Positions 27,042 through 35,317 of a stretch of DNA of 64,000 bases are shown here, piece by piece. The DNA is taken from assembly GCA_027365475.1 (NCBI GenBank), contig DAHXNI010000007.1, forward strand, positions 1-64,000, in the 5' to 3' direction. The notes beneath the pieces are model-generated. The model saw nothing but the letters and a program-made list of their open reading frames with translations, did no database searches and was not told where the DNA came from. The translations under genes and the position numbers were made by a program. Source of the DNA: Pseudomonadota bacterium. GTDB taxonomy: Bacteria; Pseudomonadota; Gammaproteobacteria; JAKAQQ01. The stretch's first letter is position 1, and every line of letters begins with the position of its first letter.

Positions 27042-27989
27042 TCAGTCCGGGCCTGAAATCCCGATATTCGGAAGATGCCGCGTATCGATTGCCCGACGTA
27101 CGCAGGGAGTGCTGCAATACACTGCAGCAGGCAGCGTCTCCGCCGTATAGTTGCCGGTACAGGGCGTCCACAGGCTCGCGAATCCGCCCATGACCTCGTC
27201 GATGACCGTCTGGTACCAGGTGTTCGTCGGGTTGATCGAAGCCCGCGCCCAGAACGCTGCGGCGGCACTGCCGTAAGACTCCCCGGCCGGAATCCACGCC
27301 CCGGTGAACGGCACCCAGAGCAGGCCCGACGGATCCATACCGTCGACCGGGTCATCCCCGACATAGGCATAGAGATTGCTCTGCCCGCCGGCAAAGAGGA
27401 TCGGATCCGGTTCGATCCATCGCCCCGTCGCCGGATCGTAATCCCGCACCCCGAAACGCTCGAGTCCCGTCTCCGGATCATAGAGCCCCCCCGCATATCC
27501 GAACGGCTGAAAGCCCGGATCCGTATCCTCCGTCACCCGGCCCCAGGGACTGTAGCTGAGCGCCTGCATAACCGCCCCCGTCTCCGCATCCACCACGAGC
27601 CGCACACTCCCCTCTGCATCCGCTATGATCCGGTACTCCGCACCGCCCGCCGTCACCATCTCCTCCGGCACGTTCCCGTGCACCCCCCACACAAACGTCT
27701 CCTCGAGCGCCCCCGACCCGTTCAATAACCCCACCAGCCGCCCGCCCGACCACAAATACCCCGCCACGAGCTTCCCGTCGACCGTCTTCCCAACCCGCCG
27801 CCCCAGCCCGTCATAGAGATACCCGATCTCCGTACCCGTGGGTAAACCCACCCCGACGAGCTCACCCAATCCATTGTACCGATACACCGTCCGCGCACCG
27901 GACGCCGTCTCCTCCCCAATGAGATCCCCCTCCGCATCGTAGGTGAACCGCCTTCTGCAAGAGGGAAGGAGCCGTGGGGACTCCTCCAT
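27042..27989 (-). CDS. Orphan RHS-repeat core tip with variable C-terminal domain
   Basis: 315 aa. Begins abruptly inside an RHS/YD-repeat region (FTYDAEGDLIGEE, YRYNGLGELVGVG, YLYDGLGRRVGKT). It contains the RHS core end: YSPWGRVTE, YDPETGLERFGVRDYDPATG, RWIEPDP and NLYAYVGDDPVDGMDPSGL. A divergent ~90-residue tail follows, as in polymorphic toxins. A whole RHS protein is over 1000 aa, so this is only the exchangeable tip. The ATG at 27989 may not be a genuine start. It lies 3 bases after, and in the same frame as, the upstream membrane-protein gene. Tail function unrecognised. Confidence 0.7.
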   Translation of the reverse strand: MEESPRLLPSCRRRFTYDAEGDLIGEETASGARTVYRYNGLGELVGVGLPTGTEIGYLYDGLGRRVGKTVDGKLVAGYLWSGGRLVGLLNGSGALEETFVWGVHGNVPEEMVTAGGAEYRIIADAEGSVRLVVDAETGAVMQALSYSPWGRVTEDTDPGFQPFGYAGGLYDPETGLERFGVRDYDPATGRWIEPDPILFAGGQSNLYAYVGDDPVDGMDPSGLLWVPFTGAWIPAGESYGSAAAAFWARASINPTNTWYQTVIDEVMGGFASLWTPCTGNYTAETLPAAVYCSTPCVRRAIDTRHLPNIGISGPD

Positions 27990-27992
27990 TGC

Positions 27993-28595
27993 TCAGCCGT
28001 CCGTCGGCCCTTCCGATCCGGATCGCGACTGGCCCTCATAACTCGCAAACCAGGTGTCCCAGCCCCAGGCGGTATACAACCCACCCACGAGAAGGAGTGA
28101 CCCAATAAAACACCCAACCACGCTCGCAGCCATGTGCGATCTCGAAAAACTCCAGCTGAGCGCATCCCACTGAACCGCCACCACCACCAGCATCACCGCG
28201 ACGAGAATAATCATTGTCTTCAGCGCCCACCGGAGCAGGAAACGATGTGCCGCCGGCGAACGATAAATCTCGACCAGCCGCCTCGCATCGGGATCCCTGT
28301 GCTCCAGACCGACCATGCTGGCGGGAACATGCATTTTCGCCGCGCCCTTCCGGTACGGATTCCGCGGATAGATGATGAAAAGGAGCGCACTCAACCAGGG
28401 ACCCAAGAGCGGCCCCACCAAATAGTAGAACCCATTCGGGTGATTAAAATGAAATCCGGTGGTCACCCAAAAAACTGAAAGTACCAACCCGAACGGAGGG
28501 GCAAACCACTTCATAGTTCCGTACGCAGACTGATCCCAGACTGGCGTGACCCGCCTCAGATGCGGAGGGAAGGGATTCCGGTCCTTCTTAGGCAT
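27993..28595 (-). CDS. Membrane protein next to the RHS tip, possible immunity protein
   Basis: 200 aa, no family recognised. About four hydrophobic segments: WFAPPFGLVLSVFWVTTGFH, YYLVGPLLGPWLSALLFIIY, LLRWALKTMIILVAVMLVVV and AASVVGCFIGSLLLVGGLYT. Placement just before an orphan RHS core tip is what is expected of the immunity gene of a preceding RHS effector, now lost or displaced by the adjacent IS (inference). The ATG and first codons lie inside the terminal inverted repeat of the IS, so the natural start may be elsewhere. Confidence 0.6.
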   Translation of the reverse strand: MPKKDRNPFPPHLRRVTPVWDQSAYGTMKWFAPPFGLVLSVFWVTTGFHFNHPNGFYYLVGPLLGPWLSALLFIIYPRNPYRKGAAKMHVPASMVGLEHRDPDARRLVEIYRSPAAHRFLLRWALKTMIILVAVMLVVVAVQWDALSWSFSRSHMAASVVGCFIGSLLLVGGLYTAWGWDTWFASYEGQSRSGSEGPTDG

Positions 28596-28613
28596 CGCGT
28601 CATAATAAGTTGA
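28587..28613 (+). repeat. Left inverted repeat of the ISAzo13-like element
   Basis: 27 bases matching the complement of 33402-33428 with one mismatch. It contains the annotated ATG of the neighbouring membrane-protein gene. Confidence 0.85.
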
Positions 28614-29268
28614 TTAAGTTCTCTTCCGTGCAGGCAATAACGCGTAGCTCCAGTCGCCGTGGAATTTCGCTGGTTTCAACCTCAATGCGGCGAGTTCTTC
28701 ATCGCTGACTTTGATGCCGGTGGGGTAGCGGCCCGCGTCCAGCTCGGCACGGATTTTCAATCCCGCCTTGGTGCGGGTGTGGGCAATCAATTGGATAATC
28801 ACCTCGTGGCTGACTAATGGCCGGCCACGCCAGTTCTGGGTAATGTGGCAGAACATGCGATGCTCGATCTTGTTCCACTTGCTGGTGCCCGGCGGAAAAT
28901 GGCATACGTGGATCGGCATCTCGAGTTGTGTCGCCAACTCCTGCAGGGCCAGTTTCCAGAGACGGCATCGACTTCCATTGCTGCCACCCCCGTCGGCGGT
29001 GATCAACAATTCGCGGGCATTGCGATAGCGCTTGGCTCCCATCTTCTTCCACCAGCGGCGTATGGCCTCGGTGGCAAAGCGCGCGGTATCGTGATCGATG
29101 CCCACGCTCACCCAGCCCTTATCCTCGCTCAAGTCATAGACCCCATACGGGATCGCTTTGCCCAAGTCCTGATCGAGAAAATCGTGTACCTGCACCTCTT
29201 CGGGCTCCCCTTGGGGCCGCCATTCGCGCCCACCGTTCTTGAATTCCCCAATCAGCTCCTTCTTCTTG
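28614..29268 (-). pseudogene. ISAzo13-like transposase, C-terminal half
   Basis: Reads KKKELIGEFKNGGREWRPQG, VHDFLDQDLGKAIPYGVYDL, LLITADGGGSNGSRCRLWK and HVCHFPPGTSKWNKIEHRMF, then RLKPAKFHGDWSYALLP. These are the catalytic Asp and Glu blocks of the Rhodopirellula-type/ISAzo13 DDE family. It joins in frame to the N-terminal half at VISVDT-KKKEL if the RIT element is removed, so this copy was intact until the RIT insertion. Alone it lacks the DNA-binding part and the first catalytic Asp. Confidence 0.85.
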
Positions 29269-29271
29269 GTA

Positions 29272-29291
29272 TTATCGCAACGTTGCGATAA
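29272..29291. repeat. 20-bp perfect palindrome at the left RIT junction
   Basis: TTATCGCAACGTTGCGATAA equals its own complement. It sits between the interrupted transposase codons and the left terminal repeat, and has no counterpart at the right end. Confidence 0.85.
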
Positions 29292-29295
29292 CACG

Positions 29296-29329
29296 AATTA
29301 GGCACGGGTCGGTATTATGCACGGTTTCG
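29296..29329 (+). repeat. Left 34-bp inverted repeat of the RIT element
   Basis: Begins AATTAGGCACGGGTCGG and ends GGTTTCG. Identical over 34 bases to the complement of 32758-32791. Confidence 0.92.
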
Positions 29330-29473
29330 ATTTGGGCCTATTGCCCACCGTTCGGATCGATGTGGCTTTTTCGGCCAAAATGGGCCCTGACGATCTCCGG
29401 TCCGTAAGACTTTACTTGCCATAATCCTTGGTGCTTTCCTGAATGACCCCGTGTCATTACCAGGAGAGCCGCC

Positions 29474-30721
29474 ATGGCAAATGTTACTACCCCTCAAGCA
29501 CTCGACGTTGCTGACCCTGCCCTTAGTGCCCATCTCGAAGTCTGTCTTCACGAACTGATTGAGCATGGGTATTCCCCCCTGACCGTTGGATACTATCGCC
29601 GCAGCCTCGCCCATTTTGTGCATTGGTTGAGCCAAGAGAAGATCGCCGGCAGCGAGATCGGCGAGGCCTTAGTGCAACGCTTTCTCACGTCCCATCTGCC
29701 GGCATGCGATTGTATCGGGCGGTGCCAACGTGATGAGAGAACCCTCCGCGCGGCGCTCAATCATCTCCTTCGCTCCCTGCGTGCCCATGGACAGATCGCT
29801 GTGAATCGTACGGGCACGGAGGCGGTGGAAGAAGAAATCCAACGTTACGATTGTTATCTCGACAAGACTTGTGGTCTCGCTTTCAAGACCCGTCAGGTGC
29901 GAACGTGTTTGATCCGCGCGTTTTTGTCGGAGCGCACTGCGCGAGGCGTTGCGGGTCTCGCCCTGGGTGCGCCCCGGGAGATTCGTGAGTATGTGATGCG
30001 CGCCACGCAGGGATGGACGCGGGGTTCAGCTGCAGTGCTGTGTGGAGCGTTGCGCAGTTACCTGCGCTTTCGCGCCTTTCAAGGCGAATCGAGCGAGGCG
30101 CTCTTGGCTGCGGTGCCCACCGTCGTCCAGTGGCCGGGGGAATCGTTACCACGCACCCTTACGGACGAAGAGATCGCGCGTTTCCTCAGCGCGTTTGATG
30201 ACCAAAGCCTGGTGGGTCGCCGCAATTACGCCATCGCCCGCTGTCTGGTGGATCTGGGGCTGCGCGCCGGGGAGGTCGCGGCCTTGATGCTTGAGGATAT
30301 CGATTGGCGCGCGGGCACTTTGCAATGTAAGCACACCAAGGGCGGCCGCGCAGACGTGCTCCCCTTGCCGGTCGCCACCGGAGAGGCGATCGTGGCATAC
30401 CTTCAGCAGCGCCCGGCCGTCTGCGCACAGCGTGTGCTCTTTGTGCGCCAACAGGCGCCCTTCGATCAACCGCTCACGGTAGAGATAGTGGGCTATGCGA
30501 TGAGCCGAGCCTATGTGCGCTCGGGTATCGCCAAACCGTGGGGCGGCACCCATTGTCTGCGCCATAGTCTCGCGTGTCGTCTGGTGAATGCCGGAACGCC
30601 GCTTAAAGCCATCGCTGATGTGCTGCGTCATCGCAGCCTCAATACCACGATGATCTATGCCAAGGTCGATGTGGTCCAACTCTCGCACGTCGCCATGCCC
30701 TGGCCGGGGAGGGTGTCATGA
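29474..30721 (+). CDS. Tyrosine recombinase 1 of the RIT element
   Basis: 415 aa, the longest of the trio, with an N-terminal SAM-like DNA-binding region and a C-terminal catalytic domain. Catalytic residues: Arg in LVDLGLRAGEVAAL, Lys in CKHTKGGRADVLPL, HxxR in GTHCLRHSLACR, His in VLRHRSLNTTMIY and the nucleophilic Tyr in that same stretch. GGAGAG lies 8 bases before the ATG. Its stop overlaps the next start by ATGA. It should cleave and rejoin the element ends together with the other two. Confidence 0.9.
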   Translation: MANVTTPQALDVADPALSAHLEVCLHELIEHGYSPLTVGYYRRSLAHFVHWLSQEKIAGSEIGEALVQRFLTSHLPACDCIGRCQRDERTLRAALNHLLRSLRAHGQIAVNRTGTEAVEEEIQRYDCYLDKTCGLAFKTRQVRTCLIRAFLSERTARGVAGLALGAPREIREYVMRATQGWTRGSAAVLCGALRSYLRFRAFQGESSEALLAAVPTVVQWPGESLPRTLTDEEIARFLSAFDDQSLVGRRNYAIARCLVDLGLRAGEVAALMLEDIDWRAGTLQCKHTKGGRADVLPLPVATGEAIVAYLQQRPAVCAQRVLFVRQQAPFDQPLTVEIVGYAMSRAYVRSGIAKPWGGTHCLRHSLACRLVNAGTPLKAIADVLRHRSLNTTMIYAKVDVVQLSHVAMPWPGRVS

Positions 30722-31662
30722 ACTCACGCCTTACGCTCACCGCCGAGGTGGAGGCGTATCTCAACGACCGCCGTCATCTCGGGTTTTCCTTAAACCGCGA
30801 GGGCTTACAACTCCTCGCGTTTGCGCGTTTTGCCGATGCCCAAGGCGTCGAAGGGCATCTCACCGAAGCCCTTGCCATCGCCTGGGCGCAACACGGACAG
30901 CCCAAGCGCTTGACGTGTGCCCGGCGACTCGACATCGTGCGCCGCTTTGCCCAATACCGTTTGCCGTTCGATGCGCGCACGGAGATCCCCGCCACCGGTC
31001 TCTTCGGACCCTCGACCCGTCGTTTGACTCCGCATGTCTACGACGCCCGGGAAATCGAGGCCTTGGTGGTGGCCGCTGCGGCGTTGCCCTGCGCCAAGGG
31101 ACTGCGCGGGGCCACCTACGCCACATTCTTTGGGCTGCTCGCGGCGGCGGGGTTGCGCCTCTCGGAGGCGTTGTGGCTTCAGCGCACCGAGGTCGACTTG
31201 ACGGGTGGTCTGCTGACGCTCACGCATACCAAGTTTCACCGCACGCGCTTGGTGCCGTTGCATGCCAGTACCACCGAGGCCCTCACGCAGTATGCGCTCC
31301 TGCGTGACCGACTGATCCCGGTGCCGCTTGAGAACCGATTCTTTCTTTCCGCGCGCGGCGTGGGACTTGATGCGCGCACCGTCGAATACACGTTTGACCG
31401 CTTGCGCCGCCAACTCGGTTGGCGGCCACGCGGACAACACCCCGCCCCGCGCCTTCAGGATCTAAGGCACTCATTTATCTGTCATCGACTGCTCGCGTGG
31501 TACCGGCAAGGCGTGGACATCAACCACGCAATCCTGGCGCTCGCCACATACGTCGGCCATGCCGAGGTGACGGAGACTTATTGGTATATCACCGGCATCC
31601 CCGAACTGCTGGCGATCGCGGCGCAACGCTTTGAGCAGTTCGCGCCCAGGAGGCCGCAATGA
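30718..31662 (+). CDS. Tyrosine recombinase 2 of the RIT element
   Basis: 314 aa. Catalytic set: Arg in AAAGLRLSEALWL, Lys in LTHTKFHRTRLVPL, HxxR region RLQDLRHSFICHRL, His in YVGHAEVTETYWYI with Tyr in the same segment. The N-terminal part is shorter than in the first protein. It overlaps both neighbours by 4 bases (ATGA), so the three subunits are probably made in fixed proportion. Confidence 0.9.
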   Translation: MNSRLTLTAEVEAYLNDRRHLGFSLNREGLQLLAFARFADAQGVEGHLTEALAIAWAQHGQPKRLTCARRLDIVRRFAQYRLPFDARTEIPATGLFGPSTRRLTPHVYDAREIEALVVAAAALPCAKGLRGATYATFFGLLAAAGLRLSEALWLQRTEVDLTGGLLTLTHTKFHRTRLVPLHASTTEALTQYALLRDRLIPVPLENRFFLSARGVGLDARTVEYTFDRLRRQLGWRPRGQHPAPRLQDLRHSFICHRLLAWYRQGVDINHAILALATYVGHAEVTETYWYITGIPELLAIAAQRFEQFAPRRPQ

Positions 31663-32663
31663 ACGCACCCGACGTGATCCCATTGGCGCCGCTCGTGCAG
31701 CGCTTCTTCACCGAGCGGCTGATGGCGCAACGCAACGCCAGCCCCCGAACGGTGGGCGCCTACCGCGATGCCTTCCGCTTGTTGTTGCAATGGTTCGAGG
31801 AGACACACCACAAACTACCCGAAGAACTCGCCCTCACCGATCTGGAAGCGCACCGGGTCGCTGCGTTCCTCGATTATCTCGAAACCGAACGTCACAACAC
31901 GATCCGTTCGCGCAATGCCCGTTTTGCCGCACTGCGCTCTTTTCTGCACTTTGCTGTGCGTCAGGAACCCGCCGCCATGGGCACAATCCAGGGCGTACTG
32001 GCCCTACCGATGAAGCGCTTTGAGCGTCCCCTGCTCGGCTATCTCACGCGTGAGGAGATCGAGGCGTTGCTCGAGGCGCCCGATGGAGATACCTGGTGTG
32101 GTCAGCGCGACCGCGTGATGTTCGCCACTCTCTACAATACCGGCGCGCGCGTCTCGGAGCTGATCAATCTGACCGTGGGGGACGTGGTCCTTGAGGGCAG
32201 TCCCTGCGTGCATTTGCACGGCAAGGGTCGCAAGCAGCGTAGCGTGCCCCTCTGGCGCGCGAGCGCTCACCTTCTGCAACAGTGGTTACGGGATTATCCG
32301 CGCGAAAGGCATCAACGGCTCTTTCCCAATCGCACAGGGGGTCCGATGACGCGCACGGGGGTGACGAATCGACTGCAACTCGCTGTCCTTACAGCCTCAC
32401 AGCGTTGTCCGACGTTGGCAAAACGGCGCATATCGCCCCACACGGTGAGGCACGCGACCGCCATGCATCTGCTCCAAGCGGGTGTTGACATCACGGTCAT
32501 TGCGTTGTGGCTCGGCCATGAAAGCACAACCACCACGCACATGTATGTGGAAGCCGATCTGGCGATGAAAGAGCAGGCGCTTAATGCCTTGCAGGCGCCT
32601 TCGGTCAAATCGCACCGCTTTAGGCCCACCAAAGGTATTCTTGCCTTCCTTGAGGGGCTGTGA
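31659..32663 (+). CDS. Tyrosine recombinase 3 of the RIT element
   Basis: 334 aa, the most XerC/D-like of the three. N-terminal core-binding domain (RTVGAYRDAFRLLLQWFEET, SRNARFAALRSFLHF); catalytic residues Arg in NTGARVSELINL, Lys in HGKGRKQRSVPLW, HTVRHATAMHLL, and His and Tyr in WLGHESTTTTHMYVEAD. It ends about 95 bases before the right terminal repeat. Confidence 0.9.
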   Translation: MNAPDVIPLAPLVQRFFTERLMAQRNASPRTVGAYRDAFRLLLQWFEETHHKLPEELALTDLEAHRVAAFLDYLETERHNTIRSRNARFAALRSFLHFAVRQEPAAMGTIQGVLALPMKRFERPLLGYLTREEIEALLEAPDGDTWCGQRDRVMFATLYNTGARVSELINLTVGDVVLEGSPCVHLHGKGRKQRSVPLWRASAHLLQQWLRDYPRERHQRLFPNRTGGPMTRTGVTNRLQLAVLTASQRCPTLAKRRISPHTVRHATAMHLLQAGVDITVIALWLGHESTTTTHMYVEADLAMKEQALNALQAPSVKSHRFRPTKGILAFLEGL

Positions 32664-32757
32664 TTAGGCACGGTTGACCGGCGAAAGCGGTGCGGAGCGG
32701 GGGCGCCAAATGCCTATCCACAAGGCCTTTGACGCTTCCCTCTTCGTCAACGAGAGA

Positions 32758-32791
32758 CGAAACCGTGCATAATACCGACCCGTGCCTAATT
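32758..32791 (-). repeat. Right 34-bp inverted repeat of the RIT element
   Basis: Perfect complement of 29296-29329. A partial copy (TTAGGCACGG) also sits internally at 32664-32673, just after the third recombinase, perhaps a secondary recombinase site. Confidence 0.92.
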
Positions 32792-33370
32792 GGTATCCAC
32801 CGAGATCACCGGCTGCCCCCGGGCCTGAAATCGCTGGACCATCGCATTGATGTGCTCAAACTGCGCGTTGCGATCGGGATGCGAGGCCCCTTCCTTGGTC
32901 TTGCGATTGCTCTGCAAACGATAGCCGTCGGCGCTCAACAACCGTCCCACGGTGCGCGGGCTTACCGGATGCCCTTGCCGGGTTAACGCCTCGGCCAGAT
33001 TACCCGTGCTCTTGCAGGTCCAGCGCAGTGCCGACATCGGATCTCCGCGCGTCATCGGCTCGACCAGGCGCATCAAGGTCTCGACCAACCGCGGATCGGC
33101 TTCGCTGCAGCGCTTGCGTCCCCCGCCCTCCAGGCGGAGCCGCGGGCTCAGGGGTGCGTCCGGGTTCTCTTCGCGCGCCACCAACTCGCCCAGCCCTTTG
33201 CGAATCGTGTTCGCCGACATGCCGGTCGCCACACGGACCGCCTGTAATCCGCCCCATCCGTAAGCCTGCGCTTCCGAGGCCGCCCACTGCCGGCGCATGC
33301 GCTCGTCCATCAACTCCGACAGCGCATGGTACTTCGCCGCAATCTGCCGTACGATCGCCTGATTCCGCAT
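32786..33370 (-). pseudogene. ISAzo13-like transposase, N-terminal half
   Basis: 194 codons from ATG 33370: helical DNA-binding part (IAAKYHALSELMDERMRRQW, GLQAVRVATGMSANTIRKGL), RRKRC-type linker and start of the catalytic core (QARGQPVISVDT), then a stop supplied by the RIT end (AAT TAG). The Asp in ISVDT is the first catalytic residue. Together with the C-terminal half this gives about 410 residues, normal for the family. Confidence 0.85.
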
Positions 33371-33401
33371 GCACCCACTAAAACACAGCCCATAAATATA
33401 G

Positions 33402-33428
33402 TCAACTTATTCTGACGCGATGCCTAAG
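33402..33428 (-). repeat. Right inverted repeat of the ISAzo13-like element
   Basis: 27 bases matching the complement of 28587-28613 with one mismatch (G for T). Confidence 0.85.
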
Positions 33429-33574
33429 CCCCCAGTTGCAGGCTTGGGGAGTAATAACTGTCTTTACGTTTTTTCTAGCTCTGGCACAGCGCAGAAAATC
33501 GGCGCATCGGGGATGCTCCGGATTTTGCCCTCTGCATGTTTGGAGCGATAACGACAGGGACGATGTGAGATAAA

Positions 33575-33651
33575 TGGCGCGCCCGACAGGATTCGAACCT
33601 GTGGCCTCAGCCTTCGGAGGGCTGCGCTCTATCCAACTGAGCTACGGGCGC
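33575..33651 (-). tRNA. tRNA-Arg(CCG)
   Basis: 77 nt on the minus strand. Acceptor stem GCGCCCG/CGGGCGC, D-arm with GAGC pairing, anticodon stem CAGCC/GGCTG around loop CTCCGAA (anticodon CCG, reads CGG), T-arm CAGG-TTCGAAT-CCTG and an encoded CCA end. All arms fold without mismatches. It lies about 150 bases from the nested IS/RIT element; no duplicated 3' end that would mark a tRNA-integrated island was found. Confidence 0.95.
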
Positions 33652-33969
33652 AAGACTGATGGTAAAGGATAACATTTTCAACGACGAACGGAACGGATGG
33701 ATACGGATACCATGGGTCTTTCGGTCTCCCGCACGATCCGCCGGGTGATGCTTCGAGTTGCCTAGGAGCAGCGTGTCCCTTTCGAGGCCAAGGTGCACAC
33801 CATGGAAGACATGGACACGTCAGCCCAGGGCCCAGTTCAAGCAGGGTCAGCGCTTCACAAAATAGAAGATCAGAAAAACAGCGATCCGACCCAGAGATTG
33901 ACCGCTTCTTCGCCCGTATGTCATGATCCTGCGGACTGGCTCGCCACAAACTCTACCAGCGGAGGCCTC
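33652..33969. other. Region between tRNA-Arg and membrane-protein gene
   Basis: About 320 bases. An open frame continuous with the downstream gene starts at 33793, but its first 59 codons are polar and low in pattern and a better start with GGAGG exists at 33970. I see nothing else. Confidence 0.5.
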
Positions 33970-34386
33970 ATGGAAACGCCTACGCCAAACTTCAGGCCGA
34001 CTCATCGGGGCGGGCGCCTCGCGTTCGGATTGGTCGTGATTGTGATCGGACTGCTTTTTCTGCTGCACAATATTGGCATCCGGTTCCCCTTTGTTTTCTA
34101 CCGCAACTGGTGGGCGCTGTTCATCGTTTGCGCAGCCATCTGGCCTTTGTCCGATGCGCTCCGATACTATCGGCTAACGAGTCGAATCGATGGGAGAGTA
34201 ATCCACTCGCTGCTCAGCGCTTCGGTTATCCTGCTGATCGCCGCCTTTTTCCTGTTCGATCTCTCCTGGCGGCTTTGGTGGCCCCTTTTTATAATGTATG
34301 GCGGCCTGTGGATCATGATCGGAAACAGAAGAGGATACGCACGTCACACTTGCCATTCAGACCGGACGGAGTCTCAGGAATCCTAG
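33970..34386 (+). CDS. Small membrane protein with LiaI/LiaF-type transmembrane domain
   Basis: 138 aa from ATG 33970, chosen for GGAGG directly upstream. Four hydrophobic segments in two pairs: FGLVVIVIGLLFLLHNIGIR with NWWALFIVCAAIWPLSDAL, then LLSASVILLIAAFFLFDLSW with LWWPLFIMYGGLWIMIG. The G-x-x-LL-x-N-x-G first helix and the LWWPLF helix are typical of the widespread LiaF N-terminal-like/DUF5668 domain. Such proteins often take part in envelope-stress sensing; no partner lies nearby. Confidence 0.7.
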   Translation: METPTPNFRPTHRGGRLAFGLVVIVIGLLFLLHNIGIRFPFVFYRNWWALFIVCAAIWPLSDALRYYRLTSRIDGRVIHSLLSASVILLIAAFFLFDLSWRLWWPLFIMYGGLWIMIGNRRGYARHTCHSDRTESQES

Positions 34387-34437
34387 CCGGGGACAGTTGC
34401 GGCTGAGCGGCTATGCATCCAGCGGTACAAAGTCGTG

Positions 34438-34533
34438 AACAGTATTGTCCCACACGGGTTTCTGGCAGACCGACGTCGACCAGATGCGCTACGTTGCGGA
34501 TCGCGAGTTCAAGCCGGCGTGGTATTTCAACTG
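34438..34533 (+). pseudogene. Possible short C-terminal gene fragment
   Basis: Reads TGFWQTDVDQMRYVADREFK then PAWYFN and a TGA at 34531. The amino-acid pattern looks protein-like, but the frame is closed by stops about 30 codons upstream and I cannot name the family. Could be chance. Confidence 0.2.
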
Positions 34534-34640
34534 ACGAGGTTCTCTGCCCACCATAGCCACCCCAAGCTATGGATGCGCTAGGTGCAGCCTCCAAAACTAC
34601 GCTGTGTCGTTGCTCGAAAAATCGCGAGGGTGGCGCTGTC

Positions 34641-35120
34641 TCAGTTGAGCGGCTGCACCCGAACGATGCCCTGCGGAGAATAGAGCACCTGGACCGCCTC
34701 GCCACTCACCCAGCTCGTGTGGCCCGCCTGCTGGACGACGGCGATGAGTCGGCCGCTCTTGAGCCGCACCGTAAGTTGCACCCCTGGCACAGCTCCGGTG
34801 GATTGCCCGACGGCGTGACCCGCAATCGCTCCGAGTACCGCCCCCCCAAGGGCAGTCAGGATCGTACCGCGACCCCCGCCCAGTGCACTACCTGCCACCC
34901 CGCCCGCAATCCCGCCCACGACCGTACCAACCTGGCCGTTGCTGTATTGCCCCGAGGCATGACCCCCGCGCAGGCTCACAAGCCGGTATGCGACCAGTGT
35001 GCCGAGCCGTACCCGCTGGACGCCACGCGCCTCACTCCGATAATAAGAACTGCCCCCAAGATTCGAGGCACAGCCAGCCAAAAAAGCCAGAATCGGAAGT
35101 AGAAACAATACCTTTCTCAT
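34641..35120 (-). CDS. Outer-membrane lipoprotein with glycine-zipper region (SlyB-like)
   Basis: 159 aa from ATG 35120; GAGG lies 8 bases upstream, which favours it over the longer frame starting at 35165. Lipobox ILAFLAGCAS. A glycine-zipper hydrophobic region (VGGIAGGVAGSALGGGRGTI, ALGGAVLGAIAGHAVGQ) matches the SlyB/PcP/OsmB-type helical hairpin, followed by a small C-terminal domain (VQLTVRLKSGRLIAVVQQAG). Proteins of this type sit in the outer membrane and are induced by envelope stress. Stands alone. Confidence 0.8.
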   Translation of the reverse strand: MRKVLFLLPILAFLAGCASNLGGSSYYRSEARGVQRVRLGTLVAYRLVSLRGGHASGQYSNGQVGTVVGGIAGGVAGSALGGGRGTILTALGGAVLGAIAGHAVGQSTGAVPGVQLTVRLKSGRLIAVVQQAGHTSWVSGEAVQVLYSPQGIVRVQPLN

Positions 35121-35317
35121 ATTCCATACCTCAACGCAAGGATGCCATACAGCGGGCGTGATCATAGCATAATGCAGATCTCAAAACGTCAGTACTCGCA
35201 AAGGGTTGACACGCCGGAGGCGTCCCTGTGGAGGGCGAAACCCCTCCGTGCCTGTCACATGACTGACATGTTTCGTACATATATTTGTCCGATCTTTGAC
35301 ACGAGACGGGGACAAGC

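Larger units (their letters stand above)
29273..32791 (+). mobile_element. RIT element (recombinase in trio)
   Basis: Three overlapping, co-oriented tyrosine recombinase genes between perfect 34-bp inverted repeats (29296-29329 and 32758-32791). This is the hallmark organisation of RIT elements. Direct copies of TTGGTAT flank it (29266-29272 and 32790-32796), so 5-7 bp of target may be duplicated. The left end carries an extra 20-bp palindrome plus CACG outside the inverted repeat that the right end lacks. All three genes are intact, so it may still be active. Confidence 0.88.
28587..33428. mobile_element. ISAzo13-like insertion sequence, split by a RIT element
   Basis: Ends are a 27-bp inverted repeat, 26 of 27 matching (starts CTTAGGCATCGCGTCA at 28587; complement at 33402-33428). 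Inside lie the two halves of one minus-strand DDE transposase (N-terminal half 32786-33370, C-terminal half 28614-29268), separated by the RIT element. Removing the RIT element leaves an IS of roughly 1.3 kb. The RIT element therefore arrived after this IS. Confidence 0.85.

Noticed and set aside
29474-32663. Tn554-type transposon or integron
   Set aside because: There is no third non-recombinase subunit or cargo, no attC-like site, and perfect inverted repeats with three tyrosine recombinases fit the RIT type.
28587-33651. Genomic island integrated at tRNA-Arg
   Set aside because: No duplicated tRNA 3' end was found and the recombinases belong to a RIT element with its own ends, which explains the structure better.
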